This document shows, one piece after another, positions 1 through 6,607 of a stretch of DNA of 9,072 bases. Position 1 is the first letter of the stretch, and the number at the start of each line of letters is the position of its first letter. The translations under genes were made by a program, and so were the position numbers. Under the pieces are notes generated by a model. The model saw only the letters and a program-made list of their open reading frames with translations, did no database searches and was not told the DNA's origin. The DNA comes from Saliniplasma sp046497075 (GTDB taxonomy: Archaea > Thermoplasmatota > Thermoplasmata > Halarchaeoplasmatales > Halarchaeoplasmataceae), in contig JAWOGF010000070.1 in NCBI GenBank assembly GCA_046497075.1, positions 1 to 9,072 on the forward strand, given 5' to 3'.

Positions 1-11
1 GATTAACTATC

Positions 12-1079
12 ATGAACATCAAAGATTTTGAGCTCGAAAGATGGTTCGCTAGATACGAACATGAAGCTGAGATCATGCTAGCAGAGAGCGGCATCAGAAG
101 TTTGGATGCGAATAGATTTGATTTGAACGTTGGTGAAATGGGATACGTCATACCGACCAACGGTGACCCGGAGTTTAGGGATGAAATCGCCGAGAGGTAC
201 GGAAGAAATAAAGAGGAAATATTGTTCACCTGTGGAACCCAGGAAGCTAATTTCCTAGTATTTATTTCATTGCTCGATAAAGGGGACCATGCAGTGGTGG
301 TGACTCCTACTTATCAGGCTCTTCATTCTGTACCGGAGGCCTTTGGGAACGTTACTAGAGTTCCATTGGATCCTCCAGATTGGAAGTTATCTGTGGAGAA
401 GGTCAAAGAAGCAGTGAACGAAAGAACGAAGCTGATCGTTCTGAACAATCCAAATAATCCGACTGGAAGGTATCACCCCTTGAATATAGTGAAAGCACTT
501 CTAGATATCGCCGAAGATGTGGACGCTTATCTGCTCTGTGACGAAGTCTATAGATTATTGGTTGAAGATCCACTACCTCCCGTGGCTAAGATAAGTGATA
601 GGGGAATAAGTACAACCAGTTTGACCAAAGCCTATGGTATCGCCGGAGCTAGATTCGGGTGGGTTTGTGGTCCAAAGGAAGTAGTAGATAAGACTTGGGT
701 TTGGAAGGATTACACAACTATATCCCCTACCAAAATAGGGCAGCATATAGCAAAACAGGCTTTAGGAGATATGGAAGATGAAATACTTCGAGAAAATCGA
801 GAGTTGGCTGAAAAGAATAGAGAGATAGTTCAAGAATTTATTGATAGAAACGGTCTTGGCTGGTACAGGCCATTTGGTGTAAACGGATTTATAACCATTC
901 CAGACAACTTTAGCAGTTCTGTAGATTTCTGTAAAGGGTTTGTTAAGGAATATGGGGTGGTTTTAGCACCAGGCGAAGTATTCGGCTATGATGGATACTT
1001 CAGGATAGGATTCGGTTTACCGACTTTTGAATTGAAAGAGGGACTTTCGAGGTTGGATGAATATATCTCCGAAAAATAG
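12..1079 (+). CDS. PLP-dependent class I/II (aspartate aminotransferase fold) aminotransferase
   Basis: A fold-type I aminotransferase, which transfers an amino group between an amino acid and a 2-oxo acid using pyridoxal phosphate in the cytoplasm. All hallmark residues are visible: NNPNNPTG at residues 145-152 (Asn149 contacts the cofactor), CDEVY at 176-180 (Asp177 to the pyridine nitrogen, Tyr180), SLTKAYGIAGAR at 203-214 (Lys206 as the Schiff-base lysine, Arg214 to the phosphate), and FRIGFG at 330-335 (Arg331 for the substrate carboxylate). Tyr101 in TPTYQ is the likely ring-stacking residue. At 355 aa it is slightly shorter than typical members but appears complete. The N-terminal ELERWFARYEHEAE stretch fits the usual start of this group, so the ATG at 12 is credible. 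No Shine-Dalgarno is visible in the 11 bases available. Substrate specificity cannot be read from the sequence. The next gene has its own promoter, so it is probably a separate transcript. Confidence 0.93.
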   Translation: MNIKDFELERWFARYEHEAEIMLAESGIRSLDANRFDLNVGEMGYVIPTNGDPEFRDEIAERYGRNKEEILFTCGTQEANFLVFISLLDKGDHAVVVTPTYQALHSVPEAFGNVTRVPLDPPDWKLSVEKVKEAVNERTKLIVLNNPNNPTGRYHPLNIVKALLDIAEDVDAYLLCDEVYRLLVEDPLPPVAKISDRGISTTSLTKAYGIAGARFGWVCGPKEVVDKTWVWKDYTTISPTKIGQHIAKQALGDMEDEILRENRELAEKNREIVQEFIDRNGLGWYRPFGVNGFITIPDNFSSSVDFCKGFVKEYGVVLAPGEVFGYDGYFRIGFGLPTFELKEGLSRLDEYISEK

Positions 1080-1102
1080 CTTGATCGATCTTCCGTTGAA
1101 AA

Positions 1103-1119
1103 AGGTATATATAATACCT
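1103..1119 (+). promoter_or_regulatory. TATA-box promoter of the TetR-ABC operon, within a 17-bp inverted repeat
   Basis: The sequence AGGTATATATAATACCT contains an archaeal-type TATA element (TATATATA, 1106-1113). It also forms an inverted repeat with 6-bp arms, AGGTAT (1103-1108) and ATACCT (1114-1119), around a 5-nt centre. The box lies about 25 bp upstream of the palindrome at 1131-1147, which is therefore where transcription should begin. Position and composition support the promoter call. Whether the inverted symmetry binds a regulator or is incidental to AT-rich sequence is unknown. Confidence 0.7.
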
Positions 1120-1130
1120 GAGCATATTAT

Positions 1131-1147
1131 TGACTGACAGTCAGTCA
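1131..1147. promoter_or_regulatory. TetR-family operator: perfect 17-bp palindrome
   Basis: TGACTGACAGTCAGTCA is a perfect inverted repeat of two 8-bp arms, TGACTGAC and GTCAGTCA, around a central A. TetR-family dimers typically bind palindromes of this length next to their own genes, and repeats built on TGACTGAC/GTCAGTCA are a recurrent operator type in that family. Its position, at the expected transcription start about 25 bp after the TATA box and immediately before the GGAG ribosome site at 1148-1151, suggests that the bound repressor blocks RNA polymerase recruitment or initiation. The match to the regulator encoded directly downstream is inferred from adjacency. Confidence 0.85.
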
Positions 1148-1158
1148 GGAGCGATAGG

Positions 1159-1812
1159 ATGTCGGAGAGTGACAGGACTAAGAAAGAAGAACTAATCGAT
1201 GCAGCTGAAAGATTGTTCCATAAAGATGGGTATTCAGATACCTCTATAGACGACATCTGCGATGAAGTCGGAGTGGCTCATGGCTTATTTTATTATTATT
1301 TTGACACCAAAGAGGAGATCATAGAGGCGATAACTGAAAGGATGATAGATGAGCTTGAAGAGAGGTTATCCGAGATCACTCAGAAAGATCATCTTAGAGC
1401 TGATGAGAAGTTCATTAGATTTATGACAACGGCATTCCAGAGGAAGAAAGACAAAGCATATCTGGTATCTTACTTCTCGGAAGACAAGGAACCAAAACTG
1501 TATCAAAGGCTTTTCTATAAGACCGTCGAATTGACTGTGCCTTACTTGAGGGAAATAGTAGAACAGGGTATCGAAGAAGAGATATTTGACACAGAATATC
1601 CTGAAGAGACTATGCGATTCTGGTTTTACGGTAGACTGTTTCTTATGGATGTCGATAGATTTGTGGGTAGAGAATTTTTAAAAGACATCAAGGCCGAAGC
1701 TTACATGCTTGAAAGGTTGTTAGGAGCTGAAACTCCGTTCATGACTGAATTTTATGAGAGATATGGAGATGAGATAATTGATTTCATCGATGAAGCTGAA
1801 GGAGATGGATAA
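1159..1812 (+). CDS. TetR/AcrR-family transcriptional regulator (probable autorepressor of the ABC operon)
   Basis: A ligand-responsive DNA-binding repressor of 217 aa, the usual length for the family. The N-terminal helix-turn-helix spans about residues 8-52. It includes AAERLFHKDGYSDTSIDDIC and then VGVAHGLFYYYFDTKEEI, the classic TetR recognition helix followed by the F-YYYF-K-E signature. The C-terminal all-helical part (about 55-210) should bind the effector and dimerise. It is acidic and not recognisable as a particular subtype. The start is the ATG at 1159, with GGAG at 1148-1151 and a 7-nt spacer. Upstream lie a TATA box and a perfect palindrome that probably is its own operator. The ATPase gene starts 1 nt after its stop, so the regulator heads the exporter operon and presumably controls it in response to a compound the exporter handles. 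The inducer is unknown. Confidence 0.93.
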   Translation: MSESDRTKKEELIDAAERLFHKDGYSDTSIDDICDEVGVAHGLFYYYFDTKEEIIEAITERMIDELEERLSEITQKDHLRADEKFIRFMTTAFQRKKDKAYLVSYFSEDKEPKLYQRLFYKTVELTVPYLREIVEQGIEEEIFDTEYPEETMRFWFYGRLFLMDVDRFVGREFLKDIKAEAYMLERLLGAETPFMTEFYERYGDEIIDFIDEAEGDG

Positions 1813-1813
1813 G

Positions 1814-2716
1814 ATGAGAGAAGAACCTGTCCTTAAGATAAGAGGTCTCACAAAAAAGTATGGGAACGTAGTGGGTATAAAAGATCTAGATCTAGATGTT
1901 TACCCTGGAGAGATAATGGGATTTTTGGGGCCAAATGGAGCGGGGAAAACAACCACGATAAGATGTTGTCTCGGACTTTTACAAAAAAACGCTGGTGATG
2001 TGAAGATATTCGGTATGGATTCACACGAAGACTCAATAGATATCCGAAAGAGGACAGGATATCTGCCGGGGGATTTCGGGATGTATGATGATCTCAAGGT
2101 CAAAACTATCCTGAAATACCTGCTTTCACAGAGTGGTGTCTCAGATGATAGTAAGATGAGGGGGTTGGCTGATAGGTTAGAGCTCGATTTGAACAGGAAG
2201 TACGGTGATCTTTCAAAGGGTAATAAGCAAAAGGTCGGCCTGGTCCAGGCTTTCATGGCAGATCAGGATCTGATAATAATGGACGAGCCAACTTCTGGTC
2301 TAGATCCCTTGATGCAGCAGAAATGTTATGAACTTCTCAGAGAAGAGAAAGCCAAAGGAAAGACGATATTCATGTCCTCTCACATATTAGCCGAGGTAGA
2401 GGAAGTCTGTGATCGGGTAGCTATAATCAGGAACGCTAGATTACAGGTAGTAGAGGAGATAGAATCTTTGAAAGAAAAGATGGGTAAGAAGCTTGAAATC
2501 GAGTTCGAAAATCATGTAGATCCAGATCTGTTCGTTATGGAGGGGGTCGAGGATTTGGAGATGGACGGTCGGAATGCCACCATGATAGTGACAAGTAATC
2601 TAGATGAGGTGATCAAAAATATCTCAAGACAGAACGTCGTCAACATGTCCCTAGAAACTTTCAGTTTAGAGCAGTTGTTCCTTACTTATTACTCACGTGG
2701 GGGAAGAGGTGAATGA
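1814..2716 (+). CDS. ABC transporter ATP-binding protein (ABC-2 type exporter subunit)
   Basis: Cytoplasmic ATPase that powers the two membrane proteins encoded next. With the start at 1814 it is 300 aa, typical of drug/antibiotic-type ABC-2 ATPases. Visible motifs are Walker A GPNGAGKTT (residues 39-47), signature LSKGNKQK (133-140), Walker B LIIMDEP with Glu158 (153-159), D-loop SGLD (161-164) and switch His190 in SSH. At the Q-loop position it reads GYLPGDFGMYDDL, with Gly86 where many ABC proteins have Gln; this GYLPG form is familiar in this subfamily. A C-terminal domain of about 75 residues follows, as is usual. An upstream TTG (1778) and an ATG (1805) are in frame. ATG 1814 is preferred because AAGGAG (1799-1804) lies 9 nt before it, whereas it abuts 1805. 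The stop overlaps the next start as ATGA, indicating translational coupling. Confidence 0.94.
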   Translation: MREEPVLKIRGLTKKYGNVVGIKDLDLDVYPGEIMGFLGPNGAGKTTTIRCCLGLLQKNAGDVKIFGMDSHEDSIDIRKRTGYLPGDFGMYDDLKVKTILKYLLSQSGVSDDSKMRGLADRLELDLNRKYGDLSKGNKQKVGLVQAFMADQDLIIMDEPTSGLDPLMQQKCYELLREEKAKGKTIFMSSHILAEVEEVCDRVAIIRNARLQVVEEIESLKEKMGKKLEIEFENHVDPDLFVMEGVEDLEMDGRNATMIVTSNLDEVIKNISRQNVVNMSLETFSLEQLFLTYYSRGGRGE

Positions 2717-3792
2717 AGATAGGAAAAACGATGTTGATAGAGCTGAAAAATAGGTGGAAAGGTTTCCTAATCTTCATACTGGTCATAGTTCTTTTAACAG
2801 GAGGATTTATGCCGGCTTACCCCTCTTTCAGTGAGGCTTATGATGAGGGACTAGAGGGGGCCGAAAACGTTGATATCGATGTTATCGAAAATGAAGTAAA
2901 TGTAACGATCAACCTATCATGGAGTGATATAGGGAGTGCAGAAAATTATACGCTGCTCATAGGCAGGAGTCCAAGTATGCTTGTTCCTCTTGATAAGATA
3001 GACGGAATAGAAAAAACATCATTCGATTACTCTTTACCTCTTGAAGATGGTGAGGTTCCAGAGAGATATTTTACGGTAGTAGCGGTAAGAGATGGGGAAG
3101 AAGAGATCAGTAGGGAGTTGGTAGGCATGCAGACGAACTTCGAGAGTACGAGTCCTATGGAAGATATCTGGGGAATGGATTACGGCGATATAAAAGGTTT
3201 CATATCGCTCCTCTGGAGCACCTGGTGGATGTTGTTGATAGCTGTCTACGCCGGGTACGTATCAGTGGATTTGATCAGCAAGGATTACGAAGAAAACAGG
3301 TTGGACATGTTATTATCTAAAGCTGTTTCAAGAAGACATTATCTTTTGGAAAAGTTCTCTTTCATATCTCTTTTTATCTTATCTCTGATGGTGATGATCG
3401 GAGCAGTACTGGTGGGCTCTGTTTATTCACTAGGAGAATTGGATACGGTATCCTCTTACAGACTTATTCTTTCGTCATTGTTAGCCTGGCCCGTCTTTTT
3501 GGTGATCATAGCATTATCTATCTTAGCTGCTGTTTATCTAGAGAGTTCTAGAAAGGCGGTAGGAGCTTCATTCGTATTTATATTGGTACAATATGGGATA
3601 AACATGGTGGGAGACCTGTCAGAGTCTCTAGGATATCTAAATAAGTACACTATAATGAATTACTGGGATTATGAAGCAGCTCTATATGGAGAATCTATCA
3701 GTATCTTCAATATAGGTTTTCTAGTAGCTCTTGCTGCTATACTTATGGTCTCTGCATTGATCATATTCGAGGGGAAGGATATACCTGTTTGA
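2713..3792 (+). CDS. ABC-2 type permease with FN3/Ig-like extracytoplasmic insertion (paralogue 1)
   Basis: Membrane subunit of the exporter, 359 aa. Hydrophobicity suggests six helices, at about residues 17-35, 163-187, 213-238, 250-275, 281-300 and 331-352. This is the ABC-2 pattern, with a helical cytoplasmic stretch (DYEENRLDMLLSKAVSRRHY) between helices 2 and 3 that resembles the conserved ABC-2 coupling region. The loop after helix 1 is about 125 residues long and should face outward. Within it, residues about 62-135 show INLSW, then ENYTLLIGRS, then RYFTVVAVRDGEEEIS, the strand pattern of a fibronectin type III-like sandwich. The start overlaps the ATPase stop (ATGA), with GAGGTG at 2706-2711 very close to it. 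It is clearly homologous to the next gene; both end in DIPV and share SFxxILVQY and YYWDY/NYWDY segments. Transported substrate is unknown. Confidence 0.88.
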   Translation: MKIGKTMLIELKNRWKGFLIFILVIVLLTGGFMPAYPSFSEAYDEGLEGAENVDIDVIENEVNVTINLSWSDIGSAENYTLLIGRSPSMLVPLDKIDGIEKTSFDYSLPLEDGEVPERYFTVVAVRDGEEEISRELVGMQTNFESTSPMEDIWGMDYGDIKGFISLLWSTWWMLLIAVYAGYVSVDLISKDYEENRLDMLLSKAVSRRHYLLEKFSFISLFILSLMVMIGAVLVGSVYSLGELDTVSSYRLILSSLLAWPVFLVIIALSILAAVYLESSRKAVGASFVFILVQYGINMVGDLSESLGYLNKYTIMNYWDYEAALYGESISIFNIGFLVALAAILMVSALIIFEGKDIPV

Positions 3793-3801
3793 GGTGTAAT
3801 A

Positions 3802-4878
3802 ATGGATTTTGAAACGATGAAGATGGAGTTTAAAAAGGGCTGGAAAGGTTATATCATATTCATACTCATAGTAATGCTAATATCCGCAGGTATGGCGCAA
3901 CTCTATCCGTTTGTAAGCGAGGCCTTTGAAGAGGAGGGGCTAGGGTTGGACGAAGAAAAAGTCAGCTTAGAAGTCGATGATGACCTCTTATATATTTCAT
4001 GGGAAAATATGGGGGCTGATGAGTATATCATTCTAGAGGATACAAGGTCAAATATGGCCACATCGTGGGAGGTCGGCAATACAACGGATAATAATATAGC
4101 GATCCCGCGAAAAGATACAGAAAAGGAAAGATACTTTGGAGTAATCGCTGTAGTGGATGGTGAACAGATTCCCGTTGGGATAACTTCCAGCGTTGAGAAA
4201 AAATCTCAACTCGAGGAGATGATGGACACACCTTACTTCAGGATGTTCACTGCTGGAAGAGAAGATCTCCGGTTGGATGAGATCGAAGGTTATCTCTCGG
4301 TAGAACTCTACAGCTGGTGGATCTTGCTAGTGGGAGTCTATCTGAGTTATCTGTCGGTCAAAAGCGTTACCGGGGATTACGAGAAAGGCCGGATGGATAT
4401 CATCTTCTCCACCCCTCTTTCCAGAATGGATTACCTTTTACAGAAATACGCAGCCCTTGGAGTATTTACCCTAATATTAGTTGGTCTTTCTGGTCTAGTT
4501 TTGACTCTTTCAGTGTATTCACTGGGTGGGGACATGATGTTCCGTACTTTCTTCGTTTCCATCTTGATATCCTGGCCGATGTTAATGGTCATAATCGCGA
4601 TATCCATCTTATTTGCGGTCCTTTTCAAAAATTCTCGAGGAGGTATAGGGGCGAGCTTTGCTGTTATACTTGTACAGTATGCTCTTTTCATGGCTGGATA
4701 TATGCTGGAAAGTCTAGAGCCTATTCTTCCTTTAACCATATCTTATTACTGGGATTACAACGCCGTGCTCTTGGATGGAGTGGTGCATTATTGGCATCTG
4801 GTACTGCTTGTCATAATTTCAGCTTGTTTGATGGTTGGATCTCTTATTTTATTCGAAGATAGTGATATACCCGTGTGA
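3802..4878 (+). CDS. ABC-2 type permease with FN3/Ig-like extracytoplasmic insertion (paralogue 2)
   Basis: Second membrane subunit, 358 aa, almost exactly the length of its neighbour and of the same design. One helix lies at about residues 15-35, followed by an outward loop to about 160, then five helices at about 168-187, 215-238, 248-273, 280-300 and 331-351. The loop holds a beta-rich stretch (about 54-128) with LYISW, DEYIILED and RYFGVIAVVDGEQIPVG, corresponding position by position to the FN3-like pattern of paralogue 1. It is very acidic, with EEE and DDD runs. Cytoplasmic DYEKGRMDIIFSTPLSRMDY aligns with the coupling region of paralogue 1. The start at 3802 follows the previous stop by 9 nt, with a good ribosome site GAGGTG (3791-3796, 5-nt spacer). 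The pair probably forms a heterodimeric channel with the ATPase. It is the last gene of the operon; T-rich sequence follows. Confidence 0.88.
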   Translation: MDFETMKMEFKKGWKGYIIFILIVMLISAGMAQLYPFVSEAFEEEGLGLDEEKVSLEVDDDLLYISWENMGADEYIILEDTRSNMATSWEVGNTTDNNIAIPRKDTEKERYFGVIAVVDGEQIPVGITSSVEKKSQLEEMMDTPYFRMFTAGREDLRLDEIEGYLSVELYSWWILLVGVYLSYLSVKSVTGDYEKGRMDIIFSTPLSRMDYLLQKYAALGVFTLILVGLSGLVLTLSVYSLGGDMMFRTFFVSILISWPMLMVIIAISILFAVLFKNSRGGIGASFAVILVQYALFMAGYMLESLEPILPLTISYYWDYNAVLLDGVVHYWHLVLLVIISACLMVGSLILFEDSDIPV

Positions 4879-4915
4879 CCGCCGAAATCTTGTTCATAGT
4901 TCCTTCCATTTAGTC

Positions 4916-4953
4916 AAACCCTTTACAAAGATCATTGGTTTTCCCTCTTTTTT
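4916..4953 (+). terminator. Candidate transcription terminator after the ABC operon
   Basis: A weak stem, AAACC (4916-4920) with GGTTT (4937-4941), is followed by a pyrimidine-rich run ending in six T residues (4948-4953); another TTTT occurs at 4961-4964. Archaeal termination depends chiefly on T-rich tracts, so the T run is the stronger part of the argument. The 5-bp stem with a 16-nt loop may be accidental. Confidence 0.45.
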
Positions 4954-4974
4954 CAAATTATTTTAGAACTTTGC

Positions 4975-4982
4975 TTTATAAG
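4975..4982 (+). promoter_or_regulatory. Candidate upstream TATA box in the 4879-5068 intergenic region
   Basis: TTTATAAG is a good archaeal box A match. It would start transcription near 5003-5008 and give a leader of roughly 60 nt before the Nif3-like gene, or a separate short RNA. A second box closer to the gene makes this one optional. No other gene is visible in the intergenic region. Confidence 0.35.
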
Positions 4983-5036
4983 TTTTGGCCGACTAAAAAT
5001 TCGAGAGGATTTTCTAAATATGTACACTAACGATAA

Positions 5037-5046
5037 TTAAAATATA
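5037..5046 (+). promoter_or_regulatory. Proximal TATA box giving a leaderless transcript of the Nif3-like gene
   Basis: TTAAAATATA is centred about 27 bp before the ATG at 5069. Archaeal transcription starts roughly that distance downstream, so the mRNA should begin at or within a few bases of the start codon. The bases before the ATG (CCATCCAAAAAAC) contain no Shine-Dalgarno, consistent with leaderless translation. Confidence 0.6.
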
Positions 5047-5068
5047 CCTCTTTTTCCATCCAAAAAAC

Positions 5069-5821
5069 ATGATCAGCGAAAGTGAATTGGTAAGGGATTT
5101 GAACGATTATTTAAATGTAGATCAAATCGAAGATGATACACATAATGGGATCCAAGTTGATGCTGATAGTTCGATTCAAAAAGTGGCATTCGCCGTAGAT
5201 GCACGAAGGGATATCATCGAGAAAGCGGTAGACCAGGATGCCGATTTACTGGTCACACATCACGGTATGATATGGGGTGGCGTTAAAAGTATAACTAAGA
5301 AGTTCTACAAATTGATCTCACTATTTTTGAAAAATGATATGGCACTTTATGTTTCACACCTACCATTGGATGTACATGAAGAGATCGGTAACAATGTACT
5401 TTTAGCTAAAACTGTAGGTTCGGAACCCGTTGATACTTTCTTCGATTATAACGGTACCGAAGTTTGTCTGATGGCTGAGTTCGGAGAAGAGAAAAAGGTT
5501 TCTGAAGTTGCAAAGATTTTGTCAGAGAAGTTAGAAGCTGAAACAACCGTCTATCTCGGCGATAGAAAAGTGAAAAAAGTAGGTATAATGACCGGCAAAG
5601 GTGGAAGTGCAGTATCTTTAGCTAAAGAAGAAGGAACCGATCTGTTCATCACCGGTGAAAGGAGCTACATGGCGTATAACGAAGCTATCGACATGGGATT
5701 ACCTTTGATAATGGGAGGTCATTACGCCACCGAGATACTAGGTATTCAAGCTTTGATGGAAAAAGTGGAAAAGGAATACAACTTCGAGTGTTTCTGGATA
5801 GACGGAAGAAGCGATATATGA
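5069..5821 (+). CDS. Nif3-like (DUF34/YbgI) dinuclear metal-centre protein
   Basis: A member of the widespread Nif3/DUF34 family, which forms toroidal hexamers with a two-metal site in each subunit. Its biochemical role is unsettled, and database labels such as GTP cyclohydrolase type 2 are doubtful. At 250 aa it matches the short archaeal/bacterial form without the extra inserted domain. Metal-binding elements are visible: VTHHGMIWGG (His64, His65), SHLPLDVHEEIGNN (Asp101), and GGHYATEILG (His218, Glu222). An early THNGIQV segment (24-30) corresponds to the family's DNxG-like N-terminal motif. The C-terminus FECFWID is also typical. The start at 5069 is supported by the proximal TATA box and by the position of the N-terminal motif. 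It ends only 3 nt from the convergent hydrolase gene, so it is monocistronic. Confidence 0.92.
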   Translation: MISESELVRDLNDYLNVDQIEDDTHNGIQVDADSSIQKVAFAVDARRDIIEKAVDQDADLLVTHHGMIWGGVKSITKKFYKLISLFLKNDMALYVSHLPLDVHEEIGNNVLLAKTVGSEPVDTFFDYNGTEVCLMAEFGEEKKVSEVAKILSEKLEAETTVYLGDRKVKKVGIMTGKGGSAVSLAKEEGTDLFITGERSYMAYNEAIDMGLPLIMGGHYATEILGIQALMEKVEKEYNFECFWIDGRSDI

Positions 5822-5824
5822 TTG

Positions 5825-6607
5825 TTAACCAATCTCATTCCCCTCATTAAGAAATTTAACGGTCTCATTTACTATGATATCCTGCTGTTCTTCTCTACTG
5901 ATAGATGCTTCGTTGTCCCCTCTTTGTTCACCATACCAACCGAATTGAGCATGATTACCTCCTTCTATCTCCACGTATCTTGTGTCTGGTGGTAAGTCCT
6001 CTTTGCTCTCTTCAATATCTTCTAAAGTGGTTAGGCCGTCATTAGAACCGTAGATAGAAATAATGGGTAGGTTTGAATCTGAGAGATCATCATTAGGGTA
6101 AGATGCCCATAATACCAGTCCATCGACTGCTTCATTTTCCGCATATCTAGCCGCCATTACACCTCCCAACGAATGTCCTCCCACCACCCATCTATCAAGT
6201 TCTGGGAACGAGTCTATGACGTCCGAGGCTGCATTTGGTGATAATACAGCTAAATTTAGCCTCATGGGTGCTATCACTACCAAAAAACCTTCTTCTGCAA
6301 TCTCTCTAGCGGTAGGGGCGTAAGATCTAGGGTCTACTCGAGCACCGGGATAAATTATTAGTCCCGTATCTACATCATCTTCCACCGGTTCGAAAACTAA
6401 CCAATTATCGGTATTGACCGTCACACGTTCATCAGATTCCATGGCATCTTGAGCTTCTTCCATAGGTCCTAACGGCGTTAGTGCCCATACAAGGAAGCTA
6501 CTGAGGATAAGCATAATGACTATACCGATAACCAACAGCACTTGCCTACGGCGAGAATATGTGATCCATTCTTTAAGCCTATTCAAATCCATTTTATCAA
6601 AAGTCAT
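5825..6607 (-). CDS. Membrane-anchored alpha/beta hydrolase
   Basis: A serine hydrolase of the alpha/beta fold, apparently tethered by one N-terminal helix (about residues 21-43) with the catalytic domain most likely outside the membrane. Counting from ATG 6607, the nucleophile elbow is GGHSLGG with Ser146, the acid is Asp190 in YGSNDGLT, and the histidine is His219 in GGNHAQFGWYG. The sequence IIYPGARVDPRSYAPTARE at the start of the domain and APMRLNLAVLSPNAA are characteristic of a small prokaryotic hydrolase group in the Abhydrolase_5-like class, whose substrates are not known to me. The longest in-frame opening begins with TTG at 6619. ATG 6607 overlaps the preceding gene by 11 nt, and ATG 6592 would start 4 nt after that gene's stop. 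None has a Shine-Dalgarno, so reinitiation from the upstream gene is likely and the exact start is uncertain. Confidence 0.88.
   Translation of the reverse strand: MTFDKMDLNRLKEWITYSRRRQVLLVIGIVIMLILSSFLVWALTPLGPMEEAQDAMESDERVTVNTDNWLVFEPVEDDVDTGLIIYPGARVDPRSYAPTAREIAEEGFLVVIAPMRLNLAVLSPNAASDVIDSFPELDRWVVGGHSLGGVMAARYAENEAVDGLVLWASYPNDDLSDSNLPIISIYGSNDGLTTLEDIEESKEDLPPDTRYVEIEGGNHAQFGWYGEQRGDNEASISREEQQDIIVNETVKFLNEGNEIG

Noticed and set aside
1778..1813. TTG-initiated N-terminal extension of the ABC ATPase
   Set aside because: It would overlap the TetR gene by 35 nt with a rare start, while ATG 1814 has a ribosome site at good spacing and gives a normal N-terminus.
1900..2256. Minus-strand open frame of 118 codons inside the ABC ATPase gene
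   Set aside because: It lies antisense to a well-supported ATPase with all motifs; the translation shows no domain and is low-quality, Ser/Phe/Pro-rich shadow sequence.
4317..4862. Plus-strand open frame of 181 codons inside permease paralogue 2
   Set aside because: It is a shifted frame of a clear membrane-protein gene, with no ribosome site or recognisable domain.
4909..4997. TTTAGTC (4909-4915) and GACTAAA (4991-4997) inverted pair suggesting a structured RNA
   Set aside because: Only 7 bp with a 75-nt spacer spanning T-rich DNA; no supporting helices found, so chance is likely.
5020..5040. Six-codon ORF (MYTNDN) with an upstream GAGAGG
   Set aside because: Too short to call as a gene; the proximal TATA box would exclude it from the main transcript. 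Kept only as part of the alternative-promoter observation.
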